64,000 nt of DNA, taken from contig JACKHT010000001.1 of assembly GCA_020638855.1 (NCBI GenBank), positions 496,001-560,000 on the forward strand, given 5' to 3'. Of the stretch, positions 35,175 to 42,779 are shown in pieces. Source of the DNA: Planctomycetota bacterium. Lineage in GTDB: Bacteria > Planctomycetota > UBA1135 > GCA-002686595. A program made the translations under genes and the position numbers. How positions within the stretch are numbered: position 1 is the first letter of the stretch; each line of letters opens with the position of its first letter. Below the pieces are notes generated by a model, which saw only the letters and a list, made by a program, of their open reading frames with translations, did no database searches and was not told the origin of the DNA.

Positions 35175-35213
35175 AAGCCCCGCGCGATTCGCTTCGCGCG
35201 GGGCTTTGGGTTT
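35175..35213 (+). terminator. Terminator of the radical SAM operon
   Basis: AAGCCCCGCGCGA and TCGCGCGGGGCTT form a stem of about 12 bp with a short loop, followed by TTGGGTTT. The same hairpin occurs in the three tail remnants. It may also close transcription from the convergent FGE-like gene. The rest of 35214-35451 has no recognisable gene. Confidence 0.8.
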
Positions 35214-35451
35214 GGGAGGGGCGCTTGCCTACCCTCGACGAGGACCGGGGTGCTTCCATAGTCTAGATGAAGCTACCCACAGGATTTACCTCAGATCTCT
35301 ATCGAACCTTTGTTTTCCATCGCCCCCCTAAACCTTTCACAGCCGTTTTGTCCCACAGTGGTGGTCGGTACGCGGGGGCTTTGGCGTACCTCGCCGCAAG
35401 GACACCTTCCATACCACGGAGGATGTGAGTTTGTCGGCTCTGATTTTCCAG

Positions 35452-36735
35452 CTAGGGGACGCGAACCGGGCCCAACACGATCCGGAAACCAAGGTCCCAG
35501 CGTGTGATGCCTGGATCGTAGTTGAATCGGACTGCCGACCTGCAGTGCTGGGATTCCCAAATCCAGCCACCGCCGCGAAACACCAAGTAAGGGCCCCCTG
35601 TAACAAACGGATCTACTTCAGGTCCCGCCGCGTACAGAGCGTACGTATCTAGGCACCATTCGCAGACATTTCCGTGCATGTCATACAGCCCAAAGGCATT
35701 GGGTGCATAGCTGCCCACGGGGCCCGTCCCATTGGGTGAGTTGCTGCATGCTGAGTTCGAGTGTTGAGACCACCAGAACCTCGCATCTGCGCAGTACAAC
35801 GCAGGCCCGACGTTGAACTCCGTCGTGGTCCCCGCCCTGCAGGCATATTCCCACTCCGCTTCGGTTGGGAGTCGATATTCGTAACCGGGCGGTACGTTGC
35901 CCAAACTTGTTTCTTGAGCGGTCAGCGCTGCACAGTAGGCCCTTGCGTCCAACCAGGAGACCATTTCCACCGGATGGTTTGGATTCCCAGCAAAATGCGA
36001 AGGATTGGTCCCCACCAGCGCTTGGTACTCCGCCTGGGTCACTTCATATTGCCCCATCCAAAATCCATACGTGATCGTCACCGAATGCACCGGTTGGGTG
36101 GCGGACTGATTCCCATAGTACGGGGGTCCCGACGCTGCAGCCGAACCCATTGCAAACATTCCTGCCGGAATCGCCACCATGCCCGACAAAGGAACCCCCG
36201 GCGGAAGAAACGTCACACTCAGGCCATTTGAGAAATTAGCGGATCCTTGGCCAGCCACGTTGTCGCGGTACCAATACTGGAAATGCCAAGTGGAGCCCAA
36301 CGTGATCGCAATCGGAACCGAATCGGGGATCGTGGAGGGTACGTCGTAACCCGTCCCGACCGTCGAGGTGCCCCCCAGGTTCTGCATGACGCCCGAGCTA
36401 TCAAACTGTCCCGCGGAATCCCACTCGCTTCCCAAGCCCACGTTGAGCCGATAGACGCGACTGGTTGCCGTGCCAACTAGACACAAGAGACCGTTGCTCA
36501 CCGCCAAAGGCGACGTGGCTTCGTTGCCGACGACGAAATAGCCAAACTCGTTCGGAGCCCCTCCGGTCACTTCGAGGTGGAAGCCATTTCCAACCCCGCT
36601 CCCAAAGTATCCGGTAAGCGTCGCAGGAATGCCGGTGGAGTTTGGCTGGGCGGGACAGAAGTTGGAGATTTGCGCCGTGGCACTGCTGGCAAGCAGCGCG
36701 CTTAGAGCAAGAGGGAGGGACTTCGATAGCTTCAT
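35452..36735 (-). CDS. Secreted FGE/SUMF1-like protein, paralogue 1
   Basis: A 427-residue exported protein: signal peptide to about residue 22, then a beta-rich domain (residues about 24-180) beginning SNFCPAQPNSTGIPA, then a formylglycine-generating-enzyme fold from MVAIPAGMFAMGSAAASG. Fold landmarks are FWMGQYEVTQAEYQAL, PVEMVSWLDARAYCAAL, YRLPTEAEWEYACRAGT, YDMHGNVCEWCLD and RGGGWIWESQHCRSAVR to GFRIVLGP. The two active-site Cys of true FGE are not both present near CRSAVR, so sulfatase activation is unlikely. At DNA level it is the most diverged of the three paralogues. The adjacent radical SAM tail copies frame it on both sides. Confidence 0.85.
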   Translation of the reverse strand: MKLSKSLPLALSALLASSATAQISNFCPAQPNSTGIPATLTGYFGSGVGNGFHLEVTGGAPNEFGYFVVGNEATSPLAVSNGLLCLVGTATSRVYRLNVGLGSEWDSAGQFDSSGVMQNLGGTSTVGTGYDVPSTIPDSVPIAITLGSTWHFQYWYRDNVAGQGSANFSNGLSVTFLPPGVPLSGMVAIPAGMFAMGSAAASGPPYYGNQSATQPVHSVTITYGFWMGQYEVTQAEYQALVGTNPSHFAGNPNHPVEMVSWLDARAYCAALTAQETSLGNVPPGYEYRLPTEAEWEYACRAGTTTEFNVGPALYCADARFWWSQHSNSACSNSPNGTGPVGSYAPNAFGLYDMHGNVCEWCLDTYALYAAGPEVDPFVTGGPYLVFRGGGWIWESQHCRSAVRFNYDPGITRWDLGFRIVLGPVRVP

Positions 36736-36909
36736 GGAGGAACGTGGGTGTGCGCCGAAGGCTTGATTGCCGGACTCCCGGCCTTGGAACCTCCGCGCTA
36801 CCCAAATCGATAGGCGAAGGTTCAAGCCACTACCCAGTAGACTCCTCCACCCCGATACTGTCCATTCAGTGGAGCATCCTGGCCGACCTAGAGGCCCCCG
36901 GGGCTTCCC

Positions 36910-37089
36910 AAGATGGCCAGCGCCCGCCTCAAGAAGGGCAGCTACGGCTTCCCCATCGAGCAAAAGCTGTTCGACATCTACGTCAAGGCCACCGGCCAGG
37001 GCCAAAAGAAGCAGTCCGACAACACCGAGGAGTACCAACAACTGCAACCCGAGACCCACGCGCAAATCTCGGGCAAACCCGTCGCATAA
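36910..37089 (+). pseudogene. Truncated 3' end of a radical SAM gene (tail copy 2)
   Basis: About 180 bp that match the end of the gene at 33507-35123 codon for codon. From ATG 36913 the frame is intact for 58 residues (MASARLKKGSYGFPIEQKL onward, ending QISGKPVA). Compared with the intact gene only about four residues differ while more than ten codons differ silently, so it descends from a functional paralogue. The 5' part of the gene is missing; the left junction is at about 36906. The flanking gap 36736-36909 holds the upstream region of FGE-like gene 1. Confidence 0.85.
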
Positions 37090-37148
37090 CCCGAAGACGC
37101 CACACCCGTAAAAGCCAGAGCCGCCAAAGTGGCCGAGGCAGATTCTAC

Positions 37149-37190
37149 AAAGCCCCGCGCGATGCACTTCGCGCGGGGCTTTGGGTTTCT
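37149..37190 (+). terminator. Terminator in tail copy 2
   Basis: AAAGCCCCGCGCGA and TTCGCGCGGGGCTTT stem with a changed loop, followed by GGGTTTCTTT. Same hairpin as at 35175. The stem is conserved although the loop and flanks vary. Confidence 0.8.
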
Positions 37191-37380
37191 TTCGGTCGTT
37201 TGCTAGGTCTCCGTCTGCAACTCACTGCCACCAAGGGTCGATTCCAACCAGCTTGGATCCCGGCCGCGAATTTACCTGTGGCAACACGATTCGCGCCCGC
37301 GAGGGCACCAGCAAAAGCATCTCCGCCGGCGCTCCGCGCCCGGCTCCGTGCTTTCGCTTGTGCCCTCGCTTGACTCTACC

Positions 37381-38667
37381 CTACGGGATGAGAACTGGGG
37401 CCAACACCACCCGGAAACCGATGTCGGTGCGCGTGCTGCTCGGGACGACGACGTAGTTCCGGACCGCAGACCGGCAGCAGTAGGAGTAGTAGAACCAGCT
37501 GCCGCCGCGGACGACCCGGTAGGGGCCGACCCCAGTCACGAATGGATCCACAACGGCCCCAGAAGAGTAGCTAGTATAGGAATCAAGACACCATTCCCAG
37601 ACGTTGCCGTGCATGTCATACAACCCAAAGCCATTGGGGGCATAGCTTCCCACTGGACCCGTGCCGCTCGGAGTATTGTTGCAATTGGAGTTCGAATGGT
37701 AGCTGTACGAAAAGCGAGCGTCACTGCAATTGAGCGCCGCCCCCACGTTGAACTCCGTTGTGGTCCCTGCGCGGCAGGCATATTCCCATTCCGCTTCCGT
37801 TGGAAGGCGATACTCGAATCCGGATGGAACATTCCCCAATAGAGATTGCTGAGCCGTGAGAGCCGCGCAGTAAGCTCGGGCCATATTCCACGAAACCTGT
37901 TCCACCGGATGCGTCGGATTCCCTCCAAAGAAGGAGGGATTGGTGCCCATGAGCGCTTGGTATTCCGCTTGGGTTACCTCGTATTGCCCCATCCAGAAGC
38001 TGTAGCTGATCGTCACTGGGTGGACTGGTTGTGTTGAGCCGTCTCCAAAGTACGGTGGACCGCTAGCTGCATTGGATCCCATCTGAAACGTCCCCGCAGG
38101 AATCGCCACCATTCCTTGCACCGGAGTTCCTGGCGGCTGAAACGTCACGCTCAGGCCGTCGGAGAAATTCGAGGCCCCCGGGGCGGAAGCGCCATCCCGA
38201 TACCAGTATTGGAAGTGCCAAGTGGACCCCGCCGTGATTGCAATCGGAACCGTGTCCGGTATCGTCGTTGGCACGTCATAGCCGGTGCCAGTGGTCGAGG
38301 TTCCCCCCAGGTTTTGCATGACACCTGCCGCGTCGAACTGACCGACCGAGTACCACTCACTTCCAAAGCCGACGTTGAAGCGATAGACGTGGCTGGTAGC
38401 TGTACCGGTCAGGCACAGGAGTCCATTGCTAATCGCCACTGGCGGCGTCGCTTCGTTGCCGACGACGAAGTAGCCAAACTCATTGGGCGGGCCACCGCTT
38501 ACTTCCAAGTGCAGACCACTGCCGACCCCACTGCCAAAGGAACCCGCTAGAAGCGCTGGCGCACCTGTGGAATTCGATTGCGGGGGACAGAAACTTGTGA
38601 GTTGCGCACTCGCACTGCTCGCCAGCAGAGGCGCGCAAGCGAAGAGGAGTGTCTTCGTTCGGTTCAT
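37381..38667 (-). CDS. Secreted FGE/SUMF1-like protein, paralogue 2
   Basis: A 428-residue exported protein with the layout of paralogue 1: signal peptide to about 22, N-terminal beta domain (TSFCPPQSNSTGAPA to about 180) and FGE fold from MVAIPAGTFQMGS (185-428). Two blocks differ sharply from paralogue 3 while their surroundings are identical in DNA: residues 319-335 (SYSYHSNSNCNNTPSG) and 390-415 (SWFYYSYCCRSAVRNYVVVP). The C-terminal GFRVVLAPVLIP is the same in both. In the FGE/C-type-lectin fold these blocks would lie in surface loops. The CC pair in block 2 is not in the FGE active-site spacing. A secreted binding protein is more likely than an enzyme. Confidence 0.85.
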   Translation of the reverse strand: MNRTKTLLFACAPLLASSASAQLTSFCPPQSNSTGAPALLAGSFGSGVGSGLHLEVSGGPPNEFGYFVVGNEATPPVAISNGLLCLTGTATSHVYRFNVGFGSEWYSVGQFDAAGVMQNLGGTSTTGTGYDVPTTIPDTVPIAITAGSTWHFQYWYRDGASAPGASNFSDGLSVTFQPPGTPVQGMVAIPAGTFQMGSNAASGPPYFGDGSTQPVHPVTISYSFWMGQYEVTQAEYQALMGTNPSFFGGNPTHPVEQVSWNMARAYCAALTAQQSLLGNVPSGFEYRLPTEAEWEYACRAGTTTEFNVGAALNCSDARFSYSYHSNSNCNNTPSGTGPVGSYAPNGFGLYDMHGNVWEWCLDSYTSYSSGAVVDPFVTGVGPYRVVRGGSWFYYSYCCRSAVRNYVVVPSSTRTDIGFRVVLAPVLIP

Positions 38668-38879
38668 TGTGATTCCATAAAGGGGTCGGGGAGAAGAGTT
38701 CGTCGCAACCCCCCACACTTTCCGGTGCCAATATCCGCCAACAAAATGTGGCTCTTGTGTGGAACCTGGGTCATTCCAAACTCAACGGAATTGCCCGCCA
38801 AACTAGCGCAGGCTTTCGAGAGACCATACCCCCCCCCCGAAATCCGTCAAGGGGACCCCCTCTAGCGCGCATTCCCACG
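38668..38879. other. Upstream region of FGE-like gene 2
   Basis: Noncoding stretch between the FGE-like gene start and tail copy 3. It contains a run of ten C at about 38830. I see no promoter that can be assigned with confidence. Confidence 0.4.
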
Positions 38880-38884
38880 CCATT

Positions 38885-39145
38885 GCCAAGGCCGCCTGCT
38901 GGGGCACCTACAGCCTGCCCCATCGAACAATAGCCGTTCGACATCTACGTCAAGGTCATCGGCCAGGCCAAATGAAACAGTACTACGACTCCGAAGAGTC
39001 CCAGCAACTCCAGCCGGAAACCCACGCGCAAATCTCGGGCAAGTCCACCGCCTAGCCCAACCCCCGCAAAAGCCAGAGCCGCCAAAGTGGCCGAGGCCGA
39101 TTCCAACAAAGCCCCGCGCGATTCGCTTCGCGTGGGGCTTTGGGT
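38885..39145 (+). pseudogene. Degenerate radical SAM 3' tail with terminator (tail copy 3)
   Basis: Matches the end of the gene at 33507-35123, including the codons for FDIYVK, QQLQPETHAQISGK and the stop region, but with an in-frame TAG where the intact gene has AAG, an internal TGA and at least one frameshift. The conserved segment GCCAGAGCCGCCAAAGTGG follows, then the hairpin at 39108-39142 with one stem mismatch (GTGGGGCTT). The most decayed copy with recognisable coding sequence. Confidence 0.8.
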
Positions 39146-39236
39146 TTTGGGGGCGTCTGGTTGGCCGGCATTGGCATCTAGCGGTGCCAGGCCCCATGGG
39201 AATGGGTTCGCAGCCCAGCCGCGGGTCAAGGGCTAA

Positions 39237-39411
39237 GTTTCGTTTGCTCAAATGCCCTATCCGTGCCTCGGCAGGGCTCCCAAATCCTCCGGGCCCACTC
39301 CCCAACAACCGTTTGCGGTCGGAACTCGCCCCTCACCGGCCAAAGCCTAAACAGCAAGCCTTCCGCATCCCAAGGCCATGGAAGACTGACACCTAGGAAC
39401 ACATATCCACC
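39237..39411. repeat. Dispersed repeat, copy A
   Basis: First of five related noncoding copies. It contains TTCGTTTGCTCAAAT, the core ACCGTTTGCGGTCGGAACTC then GCCCCTCACCGGC, AACAGCAAGCC, and a GGAAGACTGACACCTAGGA end. It lies beyond the 3' end of the RnfD-like gene. Not coding in any frame. Confidence 0.7.
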
Positions 39412-39425
39412 ATTCAAGGTTGGGT

Positions 39426-40319
39426 CTAAGTCGTGGGGGCCAGCCGGGACCTTCCGGCTAGCTTGGCGCGGTGTGCATTCCACTCCAAGGAGACGACCAT
39501 GGCCACGGGTCCTACAAAGAAGAGCGCGAAGAGGGCTGGGGCAGGGGCAAATGGCATCAGCCAGGAGACCCCGTCCTCCACACCGACGCGGATTAGGTGC
39601 TCAGCGAGCGCGACTAGGAATGCGACGAAGATTCGCCCGCGTTTTGTGGAGACCGTTGTCGGCGGATCGGTGACCATGAAGAAGCAGAAGAGTTGGTACA
39701 TGGGCCCGGTCAGGGGTCCAATCTCTGCGTTGAAGGTGGACGCAAAGGTGCGTGCGTCTTCGGCATGCATCCAGCCTCGGAGGGCTGCAAAGAGTGCAAA
39801 GGACGCCGCGTAGGCCAGGGTCACGTGCAGGACCTTTGCGCGACTCACCACGACCAACCCGTAGGCCCAAAGCAGCAGGTTGGTAGCGAGTTGGTTGCTC
39901 CATTCGTGGCTCAGGATTGCGGTCACCGGCGCCGCGACGAGCAAAAGCAGGCAAATCGAGCAGTTGGTGGGATTCCAGAGGTGCCGACCGCGCCAACGCA
40001 GTACGTACTTCGAGAGGATTGAGAGCATGGCGCCGACTACGAACGGCCAGATCAGACCTGCTTCGGGCTTCAGTAGCAGCGTCAAACTGGTGCCGGAAAC
40101 ATACGCCGAGAGCAAGGGCACCCGTCGTCCGAGAACGAACATGGACAAAACCAGTTCGGTTAGCATGCACACGCCGAGCGCAACGACGAGACGCGGATAG
40201 CCGCCGATTACGTGGTACTGCCATTCCCCTACGACCAAAATGGTCGTGATCAGGATCACGACCAAGTGTTTGGGCGTGAGGCGTGCGAAGATGTTAGGAC
40301 TCTTTGCGTCGTTCTGCAT
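39426..40319 (-). CDS. RnfD/NqrB-like membrane protein
   Basis: A 297-residue integral membrane protein with about eight hydrophobic helices. The segment YVLRWRGRHLWNPTNCSICLLLL corresponds to the conserved cytoplasmic motif of RnfD/NqrB/UppB-type subunits, and FFMVTDPPTTVSTKRGR to the second conserved loop, where FMN is bound in NqrB. The other Rnf or Nqr subunits are absent, so it does not form a standard complex from this locus. It starts 49 nt after the CRTAC1 gene and is co-transcribed with it. Electron transfer is possible but unproven. Confidence 0.75.
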   Translation of the reverse strand: MQNDAKSPNIFARLTPKHLVVILITTILVVGEWQYHVIGGYPRLVVALGVCMLTELVLSMFVLGRRVPLLSAYVSGTSLTLLLKPEAGLIWPFVVGAMLSILSKYVLRWRGRHLWNPTNCSICLLLLVAAPVTAILSHEWSNQLATNLLLWAYGLVVVSRAKVLHVTLAYAASFALFAALRGWMHAEDARTFASTFNAEIGPLTGPMYQLFCFFMVTDPPTTVSTKRGRIFVAFLVALAEHLIRVGVEDGVSWLMPFAPAPALFALFFVGPVAMVVSLEWNAHRAKLAGRSRLAPTT

Positions 40320-40368
40320 GGTTCGGAAGAGGCTGCGCGAGACTTGGGGTTTGGCGTGGCGTGACGAA

Positions 40369-42315
40369 TCAGGGCGCGGGTTCGACGACTTTCCGATAGG
40401 CATTGATCGCCGGCGAGGTAAGGGTCTGCACGATTCCCGATGGCCACGTAATCTGGATCGAGTGGAGTGGCTCATCGCCCAGCCCGAAATGAACTCGTGG
40501 GTCGGTTTGTGTGCAGAAACCCTGGCCTGCGGTCACCACCTGGGATTGCACCGATGTTCCAAAGTGGGCGGTCACCAGTGCGCCGACGCCGTCGGGGTTG
40601 CTGGACCTGCCAACAAGGGTGAGTCCAATCCAACGCCCCCCTTTGAGTTCGTTTTCGTACAACAAGAGCGGGCCTTCTTGATTCGCGACGAGCATGTCGA
40701 GGGCGCCCTCGTTGCGAAAATCGCACAACGCGACTGCGCGCCCATCGTAAAGGTCCGTCACGCCCGCAGCTTCGCCGATGTCGCGGAAGCGGTACCCACG
40801 CTTGCGATTGATCAGCACGCGGGTGCGTTGGTAGCCGGAAAGGCTCATGTCCTCAAATGGGGTCCAGTTGGCGGCATCTTCCAGCAGGGAGCCGGTTCCG
40901 GTGGCGAGTTTGGACATTTGGTACCAGTACTCACGCTTGGGATTCTTGGAGCGAAAACCATTCACGACGACAAGGTCTTGCCAGCCGTCGAGATCCAAGT
41001 CTCCGAAATCAGCACCCCAGGCCCAACCACAATTGGCCGTATCGCCATCCGCAACATTGTCGAGGGCGAACGCGCCACCCGGTCGAACCAGGCGCAGGTT
41101 GTTTCCCTGCATCAGCCAGCCAGGCTGGGAGATGTTGGTAACGTAGACCGCTAGATTCCCCTTGTTGGTGATATCGCCTAGGGTCACGCTCATTCCGCTT
41201 TTGGCTTTCGCGTCAAGTCCTAGACCTTTTTGTAGCTCGAAGCCCCTCGTGGTCGCGGGATCCCCTGGGGCTATGGGCACGTTCCGGTAGAACTCCTCCT
41301 CCCCATAGTCGTTCGCTACGTATAGGTCCTGCCAACCATCGCCATCGAGGTCTGCGGCTCCGACACCATAGGTCCAGCGGGTACTACCCAGCCCAACCTC
41401 GTCGCTGACATCGGTAAAGGTGAGGCCCCCGTCGTTGCGCAAGAAAAAGTTGCGCCCGCCGTTTTCCGCAAACTCTTGATCGTTGTGCAGAATGCGCGTC
41501 GTTTCGATCGCCCATAGATTGACGGACTCACGGTAGTAACCACCGAGGAACAAGTCCAAATCACCGTCGCGGTCGAAGTCAGTAAAGCATGCGGTGGCGC
41601 AGTTCATCCAGGGCACGAGCCCAGCGGTTGTGGTTACGTCGGTGAAGCGGATCGTGTCCTTGGCAGCATCTGAGTCGTTGCGAAAAAGGCGGCTCTGACC
41701 CCACATGTACACAAACAGATCTTGGTCCCCATCGCGATCGAGGTCGGCCCAAAGCGCCCCATGGGAAACGCCCCGGCCATTCTCGTTCACGGCGCCGACG
41801 CCGGCTTCGGCGGAGCGGTCGACAAATCCGCCTTTTCCATCGTTTACGAAGAGGCCGTTCGACTCACCGCCGCGGCTGGTCACCACATAGATGTCCATCC
41901 AACCGTCCCCATTCGCGTCCCCTATGGCGATTGCAGCGCCGGTTCCCGCGATCTGTGGCAAGATGGGTGCGAGGCGCGAATCGAGGTCGGGGGCTCTGTG
42001 CTGGAATACAAGCCCGCGGTCAGCGCTGACCTCACGGAAATGGAACGGGCTGGATTGCGCAGGTTGCGCGGAGCCGCGCCGATGGCTTAGGAACCACGCG
42101 TAGCCCAATAGACCACCAAAGAGCACTACGAGCAGGAAGTGGCGCCACACGGCACCACCTCGGCGCGGCACGGGACCAGGTCCACGCGGAACTCCGACAG
42201 GGGGGGTGGTGGAGGGTTCGGAAGGTTTCAAGATTCGAAGCGTGGTCCGGGGCTCCTGCCAGAATCGGTCCTGGGAACCGCTGGCTGGGTAGGGTGGCTG
42301 GGAAGGGCTTGCCAA
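40369..42315 (-). CDS. CRTAC1-type FG-GAP/UnbV (ASPIC) protein, membrane-anchored
   Basis: A protein of up to 648 residues. A Pro-rich cytoplasmic start is followed by one TM helix (WRHFLLVVLFGGLLGYAWFL, residues about 57-77), then an extracytoplasmic seven-blade-type beta-propeller of FG-GAP/VCBS repeats with calcium-type motifs DANGDGWMD, DLDRDGDQD, DFDRDGDLD, DLDGDGWQD and DLDLDGWQD. The C-terminus is the ASPIC/UnbV domain (RWIGLTLVGRSSNPDGVGA to VHFGLGDEPLHSIQITWPSG). The start is uncertain (TTG 42315 or a GTG closer to the TM). Pairing with an RnfD-like protein suggests a joint membrane role. Confidence 0.85.
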   Translation of the reverse strand: MASPSQPPYPASGSQDRFWQEPRTTLRILKPSEPSTTPPVGVPRGPGPVPRRGGAVWRHFLLVVLFGGLLGYAWFLSHRRGSAQPAQSSPFHFREVSADRGLVFQHRAPDLDSRLAPILPQIAGTGAAIAIGDANGDGWMDIYVVTSRGGESNGLFVNDGKGGFVDRSAEAGVGAVNENGRGVSHGALWADLDRDGDQDLFVYMWGQSRLFRNDSDAAKDTIRFTDVTTTAGLVPWMNCATACFTDFDRDGDLDLFLGGYYRESVNLWAIETTRILHNDQEFAENGGRNFFLRNDGGLTFTDVSDEVGLGSTRWTYGVGAADLDGDGWQDLYVANDYGEEEFYRNVPIAPGDPATTRGFELQKGLGLDAKAKSGMSVTLGDITNKGNLAVYVTNISQPGWLMQGNNLRLVRPGGAFALDNVADGDTANCGWAWGADFGDLDLDGWQDLVVVNGFRSKNPKREYWYQMSKLATGTGSLLEDAANWTPFEDMSLSGYQRTRVLINRKRGYRFRDIGEAAGVTDLYDGRAVALCDFRNEGALDMLVANQEGPLLLYENELKGGRWIGLTLVGRSSNPDGVGALVTAHFGTSVQSQVVTAGQGFCTQTDPRVHFGLGDEPLHSIQITWPSGIVQTLTSPAINAYRKVVEPAP

Positions 42316-42485
42316 GGCGATAGGTTACCAGCTTGGCTCTTTCGGTGGCCGTCCAGGACCGCATAGATACAGGCTGGGACGCCTCGCCTCCCATCCACCA
42401 AGGATCCACGCCCGGTGACTTCGCGTTCCGCACGGCCGCGCCCCCCCACCACGGAGCCTAGCCCGATCGATCACCTTCGAATCCT

Positions 42486-42779
42486 TTGGCCCAGCCGGCT
42501 GCGAGCAAGAAGCGTTGCTTCTTGGACCTGGCGCTCCAGTACCTGATGACTTGGAAGAATCCCATCAAGCCTAAGTTCCATCGGGACAAGGCGACGCCGG
42601 CCCAGTTCGCGGGGTTCCTGCAGCGGCCGCTAACCTACAGCGAGGTCCTGGGGTGGCGTCAGGACCAGGGCAGGCGGAGCATTCCGCCTTGCCCCGGTCG
42701 GTGCTTGGTCGGTGCTTGGTCTGGGCGTGTATGCGGCTTGAGGGCAGGCTTCCACACGCAACCCAGTCAGTTACGTTAG
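42486..42779 (+). pseudogene. Possible 3' remnant of a DDE transposase
   Basis: The frame reads LALQYLMTWKNPIKPKFHRDKATPAQFAGFLQRPLTYSEVLGWRQ. The pattern N-x-I-x-P, then TPA-x-x-AG, then W is common at the C-terminus of DDE transposases. No upstream catalytic part exists between 42316 and 42485. The last 30 codons run through a short repeat (GGTCGGTGCTTGGTC) and look unconstrained. Weakly supported; it could be a spurious frame. Confidence 0.3.

Noticed and set aside
35175..35213. DGR-type cruciform downstream of the FGE variable region
   Set aside because: The hairpin is 110-245 bp beyond the FGE stops, while DGR hairpins sit within a few bases of the constant end; it is better explained as the radical SAM terminator.
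35452..36735. True formylglycine-generating enzyme for sulfatases
   Set aside because: The paired active-site cysteines are not in the required spacing, and no sulfatase gene is in the window.
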